The translations under genes were made by a program, and so were the position numbers. From contig NZ_CP128362.1 of assembly GCF_034274695.1 (NCBI RefSeq), forward strand, positions 496,001-560,000: a stretch of 64,000 nt of DNA, in the 5' to 3' direction. The notes below the pieces were generated by a model. That model saw nothing but the letters and a program-made list of their open reading frames with translations. It was not told where the DNA came from and ran no database searches. This document shows positions 24,949 to 34,061 of this stretch, piece by piece; the stretch's first letter is position 1, and each line of letters opens with the position of its first letter. The stretch comes from Chitinophaga sp. LS1 (GTDB lineage Bacteria > Bacteroidota > Bacteroidia > Chitinophagales > Chitinophagaceae).

Positions 24949-27385
24949 GTGCGACCTGCTAAGGTTATAATTGAATTGTTTTATAAGGGTAAAACCTTAA
25001 GCTAAACCTTTCCCTCCACGGATAGTAGCCTATTAGAGCCTGCGAACCGGGTGACCAGATCGTGGGAAGCCTCTAAGACAATGTACCGAGCAGTTTAAAC
25101 TGGCTTTAATAAGTCGTGAGAATATTTAAAGAATCGATAGACTTAATCGATGTAGGGCTAGGCTGGATGACATGCGTAAGATAACTGAACGAACGTTTGA
25201 ATCATCGTGAAAAATAATGAGCCAAATAAGTTTGACAGGCTTTAACCAAAAGGTAATGATATGGGTTAAACTGCTTTTGAATCAGTTTACGTGGACAATC
25301 AACATATCCGGTGAATAGTTCGACGCTAACTCATCCTTGTTCAATTATGACAACAGGGGAACCCCGTGTACCGCTCTATAACAATAGGGCAGGCAACCTG
25401 CAAAGGAAGCTTATGGGAGGCGGGAGTAAGAACAGGCAAAAAGCGAAGGGCGTTCTGTAATGGAACGTATAGAGGTTGAAATATAACCTTACAGTGAAAA
25501 CTGGCTGACGTGCCTATGGTCCGTGAAACGTAGTTAAGACAGAAGAACTTCATATTTAGAAGGCAAGCAAATGATCGTAATAAATAAAAAACCGGAAACT
25601 CCGATAAATAAAATATTTACGAATGCGGCCATCAGGTCCGCGGAAAGTTGGAACTCCATTAATTGGGGCTATATCCGCGTGATCGTCAAGAAGCTTCAGT
25701 TGAGAATTGCGAAGGCGACACTTGATAGGAAGTTCAGGAAGGTCAAAACCCTTCAATGGCTTCTCACCCATTCTTTATCTGCTAAATTATTGGCTACAAG
25801 AAAGGTTATGCAGAATAAAGGGAGTAAGACTCCTGGAATAGATGGCATCATTATTAAAACACCAGAAACCAAACTAGCCTTAGCTAAAAACCTGAAACGC
25901 AGAGGATATCAACCCTCACCTCTAAGACGCATTTATATTCCAAAGAAGGGCAACAAGAAAAAACTCAGACCTTTAGGTATTCCTACCATCACAGACAGAT
26001 GCCAACAAGGCTTGCATGCACTGGCTCTAACACCTGTATCCGAGGTTACTGCAGATCTTAATAGTTATGGATTCCGACCATATAGAAGCTGCGCAGATGC
26101 TATAAGCCAGGTCTTCAATGCCTTATCAAGGAAAAATAGCTCTCCATGGATATTAGAAGGAGATATCAAAGGGTGCTTCGACCATATCAGTCATAATTGG
26201 TTACGCAATAATATATCCATGGACAAAACCATTATGAATAAATGGCTGAAGGCTGGATTTATCGATATGGGCAAACTATTCCCAACAATCGAAGGAACCC
26301 CGCAAGGCGGCCTTATTTCGCCATTAATGTGCAATATGGCACTTGATGGGATAGGTGATCTATTAAAGAATAAGTTCAACAAGCAGAAAGGCATTAATTT
26401 CATTCGCTACGCAGATGACTTCATCGTAACTTGCCGTTATAAGGAAACATTGGAGAAAGAAATCAAGCCAGCTATCACAGATTTCCTGAAACAAAGAGGA
26501 TTGGAATTATCACAAGATAAAACCAGGATTACACATATCACTGAAGGCTTTGACTTTCTCGGTCAAAATGTTCGCAAATACAGCTCTGGAAATGAACTTA
26601 AACTCCTGATCAAGCCTTCAAAGAAGAATATTCATTCTTTTTTAAAGGATATCAGGAAAGTACTCCGCAAGGCACGTAGTATTACGCAATCCGAACTCAT
26701 TAGGATACTAAATCCCAAAATCATAGGATGGGGAAATTACCATAAGAGTGTAGTATCTAAGGAAACGTTCACAAAGATTGACAACGAAATTTGGAAATTG
26801 ACATATCAATGGGCGAAACGACGTCATTCCAAAAAGACGAAACCGTGGATTTTGCATAAGTATTTCAAAAGGTTTAAAGGAAGGAGTTTTAGATTTAGTT
26901 CGCCTGAAGTGCAGGAAAACGGAACAATACAGGAACAAAGACTCATGTTGATGTCCACCATTCCTATCCGTAGGCATGTAAAGATTCTTCAATCAGCAAA
27001 TCCTTATGAGGAGAAATATGATGAATATTTTGAAAAGCGAATATCTGAAAAGTGGAAAAATAGTAGCAAAAGATTTTATATCGACCGCTATATCAATATG
27101 AATCAAAAAGGGAAATGCCTTTGTTGCTCTGAAGCCCTAATGATTAGTCAAAACTGGTGTATAAGTCTGAAAAGAAAAATCTCAAAGGGAGGAGGCCACC
27201 AATCAGATAATTTTGATGTTATTCATAAAAATGCTATGAAAAATGGCAATCTAAAAGAACTGCATAAGTGAAACCGGCCATCGTCATAAATAGGTGGCTT
27301 ACAACGGGCTTGAGCCGGATGAGGCGAAAGCCTCATGTCCGGTTCTAAGGGGGCAAAAGGGTGGCAACACCCTTAGCTACCCGAT
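24949..27385 (+). mobile_element. Group II intron with reverse-transcriptase ORF
   Basis: The 5' end GTGCGAC (24949-24955) fits the GUGYG consensus. Domain V is seen as GAGCCG...ATGAGGCGAAAGCCTCAT...CGGTTC at about 27312-27345. Domain VI follows with a bulged A in CCTTAGCTACC, and the 3' end is CCGAT (27381-27385). Structured intron RNA fills 24949-25570 before the ORF. It is inserted in sense orientation in the IS transposase gene. Splicing would rejoin the frame exactly. Confidence 0.88.
25571..27271 (+). CDS. ltrA: Group II intron-encoded reverse transcriptase/maturase
   Basis: 566 aa. RT domain with GSKTPGIDG (about 84), PLGIPTITDR, YGFRPYRSC, EGDIKGCFDHI, EGTPQGGLISPLMCN and the catalytic YADD at about 280-283. 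The maturase X region follows (LLIKPSKKNIHSFL). The C-terminus has a CLCC knuckle and GGGHQSDNFDVIHKNA, part of an HNH fold whose first His looks missing, so endonuclease activity is doubtful. It splices and mobilises the intron. ATG at 25571. No frameshifts seen. Confidence 0.92.
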   Translation: MIVINKKPETPINKIFTNAAIRSAESWNSINWGYIRVIVKKLQLRIAKATLDRKFRKVKTLQWLLTHSLSAKLLATRKVMQNKGSKTPGIDGIIIKTPETKLALAKNLKRRGYQPSPLRRIYIPKKGNKKKLRPLGIPTITDRCQQGLHALALTPVSEVTADLNSYGFRPYRSCADAISQVFNALSRKNSSPWILEGDIKGCFDHISHNWLRNNISMDKTIMNKWLKAGFIDMGKLFPTIEGTPQGGLISPLMCNMALDGIGDLLKNKFNKQKGINFIRYADDFIVTCRYKETLEKEIKPAITDFLKQRGLELSQDKTRITHITEGFDFLGQNVRKYSSGNELKLLIKPSKKNIHSFLKDIRKVLRKARSITQSELIRILNPKIIGWGNYHKSVVSKETFTKIDNEIWKLTYQWAKRRHSKKTKPWILHKYFKRFKGRSFRFSSPEVQENGTIQEQRLMLMSTIPIRRHVKILQSANPYEEKYDEYFEKRISEKWKNSSKRFYIDRYINMNQKGKCLCCSEALMISQNWCISLKRKISKGGGHQSDNFDVIHKNAMKNGNLKELHK

Positions 27386-28612
27386 AGCCAGACAAAAAAT
27401 GGGACATGTAATGCGCATTCTTATTTGAAGGGCTTAATGACTTGTCGCCGACGCAATTGCCAGGTGATGGCGGAAGAACTTTCAGACGCCTCACAGCAAC
27501 GCTTACATCATTTTATCACCGCTGGAAAATGGTGCTATAGAAAACTGATGGATAAGGTTACGGTTGACTTCTGGGATTTGTTAAAGGCAAATGGGCTGGA
27601 AGACGATACCTGCCTAATCATAGATGAAAGTGGTAATCCGAAAAAAGGAAAACTTTCAGCAGGTGTAAAGCGCCAATACTGTGGGCAAATAGGAAAAACA
27701 GACAACTGCCAGGTGGGTGTTTTCGGTGCATTATGTGGTGGAAGCCTAGTAAATCTTGTGCAAGCAAAACTATCATTAGGAGCCGAAGCAACTAAAATTG
27801 AGCTGGCAAAGGAAATTATAAATCACGTTGTCTTAGAATTGAAGGTAAAGGCTAAATGGGTATGTTTTGATGCCTTCTATGGCCGTGATGCACATCTATT
27901 ATGTTCACTGATCAAAATGAAATTACCATTTGTAGCTGATGTTCCTGATAACCTTCAGATCTGGTTGGAGCCCTTTCAAATGAGAGTGCCAATCAAACTA
28001 CCAGGAACCAGAGGGCGAAAGAATATTTATGCAAAGCCTAACCGTGATTCAGTATCCATCCGGCTGTACACGGAGAGCTTGAAAAAGAAAGACTGGACAT
28101 GGATGAAGGTACGGCACCAGAGCAAAGGGAAAGTCTTGTTTGCATGGTTTCATTGCCAGGATATTTATATATACAACCCTATAACACAAAAAAGACAGTT
28201 ACTTCAATTATTGATTAGAAAAGATGTTGACGGCACTATGAAATATAGTTTTTGTTACCATCCGGAGCCAACTCTAAGAACACTGGCATATATGCAATGT
28301 AAACGCTTCTTCATTGAGAAATCATTTAGAGAGGCGAAAAAAGAACTGGGATTAAATGAGTATCAGACAAGAAGTAGTGAAAGTTGGCATAAACATATGA
28401 CGATGGTAATGTTAGGGCAGCTTTTTATAAATATTCAAAAAGTCGATTCCTATAATGAGGAGCTCTGGTTGACAACACAGGATTTTATATTACTTGTAAA
28501 ATCTGTTCTCAAAATGACACTGAGAACCATAGAAAATATAATGGTGGCTATTCTTGCGAAACAGCCACCAGACAATAAAAAACTTAAGAAATTATTATTT
28601 ATTCGAATTTGA
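27386..28612 (+). CDS. IS701-family DDE transposase, main exon
   Basis: It begins at the intron 3' splice site; a TTG at 27425 could start a shorter product if the intron does not splice. LIIDESGNPKKGKLSAGVKRQ, CGQIGKTDNCQVGVFGALC and CKRFFIEKSFREAKKELGL are characteristic of IS701-type transposases, including the catalytic first Asp in IDESG. The C-terminal half is intact to the stop at 28612. With exon 1 the protein would be about 435 aa. Confidence 0.8.
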   Translation, partial: SQTKNGTCNAHSYLKGLMTCRRRNCQVMAEELSDASQQRLHHFITAGKWCYRKLMDKVTVDFWDLLKANGLEDDTCLIIDESGNPKKGKLSAGVKRQYCGQIGKTDNCQVGVFGALCGGSLVNLVQAKLSLGAEATKIELAKEIINHVVLELKVKAKWVCFDAFYGRDAHLLCSLIKMKLPFVADVPDNLQIWLEPFQMRVPIKLPGTRGRKNIYAKPNRDSVSIRLYTESLKKKDWTWMKVRHQSKGKVLFAWFHCQDIYIYNPITQKRQLLQLLIRKDVDGTMKYSFCYHPEPTLRTLAYMQCKRFFIEKSFREAKKELGLNEYQTRSSESWHKHMTMVMLGQLFINIQKVDSYNEELWLTTQDFILLVKSVLKMTLRTIENIMVAILAKQPPDNKKLKKLLFIRI

Positions 28613-28614
28613 CA

Positions 28615-28952
28615 AAATCAAGTTAATTAACATCTATGAAAAATGCTTCAATATAGTATTATGCTTTTACCAGTTGGCAGAGGTTTTCAAAATAACAATA
28701 AATAGAGAAGGATATAAAAAAGCATATAGAATTACTGAAATTGATCTCAATGCCATTAAAGACTTCCTTCAAGTCCCTGCAAATGAATATATTGAATTAC
28801 TGACAAATTTATCTGTAGATTATTGGGGTCCACCTGAAGAGAAATCTAAAGCGTCTATGATCAAACATGGTCCTAACACAATCATTCGTCTTGCGAAAGA
28901 GGTAGACCTTCTCCGGAAATGGTATAAAATACTAACAGAAAGGCAATATTAA
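28615..28952 (+). pseudogene. 3' part of a hypothetical gene right of the IS
   Basis: Frame IKLINIYEKCFNIVLCFYQL...ITINREGYKKAYRITEIDLNAI...PANEYIELLTNLSVDYWGPPEEKSKASM...WYKILTERQY, about 110 residues, reading straight out of the IS without its own start. It looks like a normal coding sequence. It is probably the continuation of the gene beginning at 24530, which the IS interrupted. Family not recognised. Confidence 0.5.
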
Positions 28953-30272
28953 TACTGTCTTAGGTTAACACACAATCTAAAACTAGCGTAAAAGCGATAA
29001 CTATGCCCTATTATAAAGAAAGAACATGTAGATAAAATTTTCCAGTTCCGGGAAAAAGGCATTACACCTGATGAATATTAAATATGGTAATGAATTGGAG
29101 AGGTTACCATGCGGGATAAAAAATTTTCAGTTTAAGTCAAAATGATAGATCAGGAATTGCGGGACTCTAGCGTCTTTTAATTAAACTTACAGATGTAATA
29201 TATACAATAAGCTACCAATTTGACAAAGAGCCTCTAATTAAAAATCATTTATATCATCAAAAGGATTTCCTCTTTTTAAAGCACTATACTGATATAACTT
29301 CCTATCAGGTTTATAGGCAGGTAACTATAGAAATATTTCAAATTTACTATTCCTCATCTGCAGCAGAGAGACCTTTTAGAGGAGGACCGGTCAAAATGCC
29401 GAGACTGTAAAATTTCCTGTGTTAATGGCCTATGGTGGTGAATTATCTCAATAGGCCCCAAAACCGGTGAAGGCGCTGCTGCCGCGCTATTACCCCTTCT
29501 CCATCCCGGCAGAGTTTCAAACAATGGGGAAGGAGTTTACACAAAATATTTTACACTCCCAATACTCATTTTCCTGACGTTGACAGAAATATACAAGCCA
29601 TTTTTCATTAAATTTATCGGTAGAGGTTCTTTTTTTGCATGCAGAAGCCATTCTGGGCTTACCATACCTCTTTTATCTCTATGTACGACCGTCACTCCAA
29701 TGGTATGGCTAATTACACATTCTCCAAATAGGTTCATCTGTTAATCATTTCTCTGCCCTGTAGAGTATCTTTATTATACCCGCAGGATTTTACAACTTCA
29801 AAAAAAACTCGCTCTAAAGATTATTCCCTTCCTTCCACTATCTTTGTATAGTATCTAAAATACCATGGCGTCAGGCTGACTTCTGCTCCTGGCCCCGGGT
29901 CGCTATTTGCAGATCTCCCATGCTAAAGTCATAGTTCTCTCCTGTTAAACTAAACCGTATGATTTACTATTACTGAATACATCCAACTACAACTATAGAG
30001 CTTTGCAGTCTAACGCCAGCTAACCCACAGTAATAGCCGTATATTATATTTCTGTTTGTCGATTCAACAGTTTGTCCACCACTTCCTTCAGTTTCCAACT
30101 CGCGGTGGATACCCTTATTTTGGACTTACGATTCCCAATGGATAATTCGTTCAAGATTTACACTTTAATGAACTATGGAATGCATGACGCACAAAACTGG
30201 GGAAGGCGCCAATACCGCCCCGTTCCCCTTCACCATCTCCGCAGGGGTTTCAAATAATGAAGTTAACTTCCA
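28953..30272. other. 1.3-kb region of decayed fragments, no intact gene
   Basis: Two diverged copies of a segment encoding KTGEGA...VSN lie at about 29460-29522 and 30186-30252 (plus strand, stops around). A minus-strand tail YKPDRKLYQYSALKRGNPFD...DF ends at 29248. A minus-strand frame at 29537-29737 may be another fragment. None has a proper start and length. It looks like a graveyard of older insertions. Confidence 0.45.
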
Positions 30273-30488
30273 TTATTTTTCACGGGAAATCAGATCATTA
30301 GGAGCAATATCTAGCGCCCGGATCAACTTGATCAGGGTTTTCAGGCGAATATCAACCAGGCCATTTTCTATCTTACCAATCTGTTTACTATCCAGCTCAG
30401 ATATCACTGCTAATTCATCAAGAGTCAGCCCTTTTTTCTTACGAGCATCCCTCAGGTTTTTTCCAAATTCTTTTAATTCGATTTCCAT
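30273..30488 (-). CDS. XRE-family transcriptional regulator
   Basis: 71 aa. FGKNLRDARKKKGLTLDELAVISELDSKQIGKIENG...IRLKTLIKLIRALDIAPNDL is a complete single helix-turn-helix XRE protein. A perfect 16-bp palindrome lies 35 bp upstream (30523-30538) and may be its operator. It is convergent with nothing and divergent to the GWS gene at 31005, about 500 bp away. Confidence 0.85.
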   Translation of the reverse strand: MEIELKEFGKNLRDARKKKGLTLDELAVISELDSKQIGKIENGLVDIRLKTLIKLIRALDIAPNDLISREK

Positions 30489-30522
30489 CCAGCAAAGGCA
30501 AAATATTTTTCTGGCACAAAAG

Positions 30523-30538
30523 GAGTATAATTATACTC
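30523..30538. promoter_or_regulatory. 16-bp palindromic operator candidate
   Basis: GAGTATAATTATACTC is a perfect dyad, placed 35 bp upstream of the minus-strand XRE gene, where a promoter is expected. The adjacent XRE protein is the likely binder (inference). Confidence 0.55.
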
Positions 30539-30657
30539 TTTTTGAAATTTTATCAGTATATTTGTTCTCAGAATAAAACTGCTAATTGTGGATCACAGAA
30601 GTATATAATGTATTTTGGTGTTCCCACAAATATCATTGGCAATTCTGTTCAGTATCG

Positions 30658-30801
30658 CTGGAGAAAAGTTGGAAGATTTCAATGCGAAGTACTGAGGCAG
30701 GAACTGCCCATGCATTCTTTTGCGTGGGCTTCTTGTCCGTCATGCTTCGCGCCCACTTCCAACGGGTTCTCCAGCGTGCGGCAAGGAGTCCCACGCATTT
30801 T
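30658..30801. repeat. Nested foldback sequence
   Basis: CTGGAGAAAAGTTGGAAG (30658-30675) pairs imperfectly with CTTCCAACGGGTTCTCCAG (30753-30771), and GCGTGGG (about 30722-30728) pairs with CCCACGC (about 30790-30796). GC is higher than in surrounding DNA. No protein-like frame is seen. It may be a structured RNA or a small non-autonomous element. Confidence 0.45.
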
Positions 30802-31004
30802 CTTTTACTCCTTCCCAAAAACATTCTTAACTCCGGTATAATACAAGGTCAGGTTTAATTAATCTGTTAAAATACTATTGTTAAGAATGTATTATCTGAA
30901 CTAATAAACTTCTCTTCATTATTATCGGCATGACCGAATAGAAATCTTTGCCCCTTAAATTGGCATTGGGGTAATTATAAGATATTATATAACCAAGTAA
31001 ACAA

Positions 31005-31304
31005 ATGATTATGAGCGAACAACAATTTAACCTAATGAAGGTCATTTACAACGGGTTGTTTTTAGATTTTCCATTAAAATACAGGGAGGCAGCCTGTAAG
31101 GAGTTTTCGTGGAGCATTCCAACATTCTATAGAAAAATGCGGAAGTCCAGAAGAAGTTTGGAGCTTGTTGGAGGATTTAGTATCGCAGAATGGCAAATTT
31201 TAGAGCAAATTGGGCACAACGTTATTACTAATCTGACTCAGGCATACCAAACAGAAATGACTAAATACAAGCGATTACTTGATAACAATAATAGAAATAT
31301 CTAA
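31005..31304 (+). CDS. GWS-motif family protein (member 3)
   Basis: 99 aa (or 97 aa from the second ATG). FPLKYREAACKEFSWSIPTFYRKMRKSRRSLELVGGFSIAEWQILEQIGHNV aligns with the 23227 and 24026 genes (W-S-x-x-x-[FY]-Y-x-[KS]-[FM]). Helical C-terminus LTQAYQTEMTKYKRLLDNN. No signal peptide. Probably an element-specific regulator or DNA-binding protein. Lies just upstream of, and convergent with, an integrase remnant. Confidence 0.7.
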   Translation: MIMSEQQFNLMKVIYNGLFLDFPLKYREAACKEFSWSIPTFYRKMRKSRRSLELVGGFSIAEWQILEQIGHNVITNLTQAYQTEMTKYKRLLDNNNRNI

Positions 31305-31349
31305 TTTAGTTATGAAAGGGGCAGGAGAAGAAAATTCCAACCCCTTTCA

Positions 31350-31820
31350 TTATTTTACAGCAAGCTCTAATGTTGGTGCATTATTAAATAAATTATATCC
31401 TTCTATGCTCCGCCATATTTCTCTAATTTTCATTCCAACTTCTTCCTGTGAGATTCGAATATATCTATAGAAATCTTTCTGACATTATGTCCGCTTATTT
31501 TCATTATCAATTCTGCCGGGGTACCAGACAGAAATTCGTTCGTACAAAAGAAGCTTTTGTACGTGTGAGAAGTAACCAAACTATATTGGGGCCTTACCGT
31601 TACGGTATTTCCCCTTTTTTATGGGGAAATTTAATCAGGCTAATGATGCACGCAACCTTTGATACCTTGGTAATACAACGATTAAAATTCTGGATTGATA
31701 ACTACAGGAATATGTCCTTCAAATTTATTAATCAAGATTTCCTCAGCCTCACTCCATAGAGGAATTACAACCCAATGATCGAATTTTTCTTGTTCTTTAT
31801 ATATTTGATCCATTCCTGAT
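31350..31820 (-). pseudogene. Tyrosine recombinase C-terminal fragment, frameshifted
   Basis: Pieces in different minus-strand frames read FDHWVVIPLWSEAEEIL...EGHIPV, then NRCITKVSKVA, then TNEFLSGTPAELIMKISGHN, then DFYRYIRISQEEVGMKIREIW, ending LELAVK at the stop at 31350. The GH and downstream Tyr (FYRYIR) fit the C-terminal catalytic region of phage-type integrases from Bacteroidota elements. At least two frameshifts and loss of the N-terminus. Probably a dead integrase of this or an older element. Confidence 0.7.
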
Positions 31821-31983
31821 GTCTTCGGAATTTACGACTGCAAAATCAAAGAAACTTAAGGCCGTAAGACAGCCTTAGATTTTAGAAAGTTGGGCAATTA
31901 ATAAAATTTTTAACCCTTAACATAGCCTTTGAATATGATAATGTGTCTAAATTTATATCCTTAACATTTAGTTTAGTTGAAAT

Positions 31984-34015
31984 CTAAGTTGTCTTATGAC
32001 CATTATTATGCTCTGACTTTACGAAAAGCAGGTGTACCAAATCCGGATCTGATTTTATCCTCAGAATCTCACTTTCTATGATTTCGGCTACGTCATTTTT
32101 AATTCGTATATAGTTACTATCAACTTCATTATCAGCTAAATGCCTGATTATAGGCAATGGCTTATATGCAGCTTCCTCCTGCTTTATTGCTGAATGATCA
32201 TTAATAATGCGAGAATGAAAGTTTTTTAACTTTACGATCTTCATTGGATCATCCGCCACTTGACCAACAAATTCACCTGAACTTAACGCAGAAATTTTAC
32301 TTGGAGGGATTGCCGAATCCATTTGTGTCGATCTGCTAATACTAGTATCATTCCTGTTTATACTGATACTCTCACGTTCTTGTACAATCTTCCCAATCCG
32401 TTCGGACAACATCTTCGCGGTATCGCCAAGCACTTGACCCGAAATAATATTGCCACATACATTCATCAGAACTTCCGCCTGTTCTCTGCTATAATCCTTT
32501 TTCATCTGCGAATAATCCTGAATGCAGATTGTGTGTGAAACCAAATTTGATCTACTTACTGAAACACTATAATCCAAAGGTTGATAAATAGTGGGATATT
32601 CGTCGAAAATCAGACTAGATTTTAGCTTCCCCTTCTGATTAACCTGTTTTAACAACCGATTTGTATATAAAGACAACACTGCACCATATGTTTGTGTTTT
32701 AGATGGATTGTTCCCCACGCATACCACCTTCGGGGCCTCTGGATTATTTATGTCCAGAGTAAAATCATTCCCGCTAATCACATAATATATTGTAGGAGAA
32801 CTTAACCTTGCTAATGCAATACGAGCTGAGGCAATCTGCCCTTCAAGTTGTTCAAGTGCCCTGTTCAGGTAAGCAGAAATAAAACTTTGTATCAATGATT
32901 CGCATTCCGGTTCAGTTCCCAAAACCGGAAAAAGGTCATCGTAATCTGCTGAAATTAATTCAATCACGTGAGCAAGGGTACAATACAGGCCGTTCTTGTA
33001 CTTACGCAACCACCAAATGACGGCAGTAACAAAGATGACGGCACTTTCCGTGAAAAATTCGCCACTTTTTTTTACCCACTCCTTATTCAACGCCAAGAGA
33101 ATACTGCGTGCTGATTCACTGGCGTCAGTAATATCAACCATCTGCGATGGTTCTAATGGATTACATCTATGTGTTCTTTGAAGATCATCAAAGTTGATTA
33201 CATAAAACGACGGCTTATTTTTATACTTTTTTCTGTTCTTAAGAAATACATTATAGGCAATGCGTGTCAAATCATCAAACTTAAAATCATACACAAACAT
33301 TGTGAAGCCTTTTTCCAAATGCTGTGTGATTACATGCCTGATGACGAAGTAAGTTTTACCGGATCTCTACTACCTCCCTTCGCCTGGACCCGGGCGTGCC
33401 CAGAATGAGCAACGCCCGGAAAGGATTTTGAATGTTAATCCACATCTTACGTACCTTACCTTTCAAATTGTATTCTCCAGGCAGGTTGATACTATATTCA
33501 TTGTTAATCAACTCTTCTTGTTGGGGAAATGTTTCATTTGCCTCGTTGAAAATATCCTTTTTGAAATTGAGACTTATCAAACGGGATAATTTAGCTCCCC
33601 CGGAAAGCACTAACAAATAGCCAAGTATAACTATAAATACATAGCAAACCGCAACTACAGTTAAATCTGCATGCCAGTAAAACAGCAACGAACCTCCAAA
33701 GTAAAATAGTAATCCGATTGAAATATAGGCAACGATATTCTTGGGATTCAAATCCTCTTCCTTCTTACCTTTATTTCCAAAAAGGGAAATAGACAAAAGA
33801 ATTAAAGAGAAAATTTTTGTATATACTGGCTTATTAAAAATGCCAGTGTCACCAATATTCATCAATACACGCTCTATAATATTGGCCGATAATCCAGCTT
33901 TTTCAAAAGCTGCGTAGCAAAATACATAGAAGTGTAAGGCCAGTAAAAAGACACTCCCCTTTCTCAAAAAGTCAATAATGCCACGTAGGCCCTGTTCATT
34001 TTCACCTGTACTCAT
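31984..34015 (-). pseudogene. Type IV coupling protein (VirD4/TraG-type, Bacteroidota MobC), split by 25-bp insertion
   Basis: The N-terminal part (33356-34015) has four hydrophobic segments and reaches LLILGTPGS. The C-terminal part (31984-33318 and upstream in frame) reads TYFVIRHVITQHLEKGFTMF...DFKFDDLT..., with FDEYPTIY as Walker B. Removing 25 bases at 33361-33385 restores GTPGSGKTYF, a perfect P-loop, and one frame of about 670 codons. It would deliver the relaxosome to the mating pore. As it stands it should make no active ATPase. The separate MEKGFTMF start is unlikely to give function. Confidence 0.85.
33361..33385. other. 25-bp insertion inside the coupling-protein P-loop
   Basis: GGATCTCTAC...TTCGCCT, 25 nt, lies between TTTTACC and GGACCCGGG. 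It begins with GGA and is followed by GGA, so a 22-bp insert with a 3-bp duplication is an equal description. It breaks the frame (25 is not a multiple of 3) in the codons of GSGK. No long match elsewhere in the window was noticed. Confidence 0.75.
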
Positions 34016-34061
34016 ACATATCACATTTTCAATTACACAATCAGGTGACGGTAAATTTGCC

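Larger units (their letters stand above)
24734..28614 (+). mobile_element. IS701-family insertion sequence carrying a group II intron
   Basis: Imperfect terminal repeats TGTCAAATT (left, 24734-24742) and AATTTGACA (right, 28606-28614). Without the 2437-nt intron the element is about 1.44 kb, normal for IS701-type elements. The transposase is split by the intron at 24948/27386. The stop codon of the transposase lies in the right terminal repeat. A stem AAAGCCC/GGGCTTT at about 24819-24849 precedes the coding frame. Clear target duplications were not found. Confidence 0.7.

Noticed and set aside
24949..24955. Alternative intron 5' end further upstream
   Set aside because: GTGCGAC is the only GUGYG-type start that makes the transposase exons join in frame.
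29537..29737. 66-aa minus-strand frame
   Set aside because: Possible fragment (VVHRDKRGMVSPEWLL), but alone it has no recognisable domain or operon; kept only in the note on the decayed region.
30542..30858. Several overlapping frames of 60-99 aa
   Set aside because: They overlap on both strands within a foldback sequence; compositions are Cys/Trp/Arg-rich and not protein-like.
31448..31759. 103-aa plus-strand frame
   Set aside because: The opposite strand encodes recognisable integrase fragments, so this is an antisense shadow.
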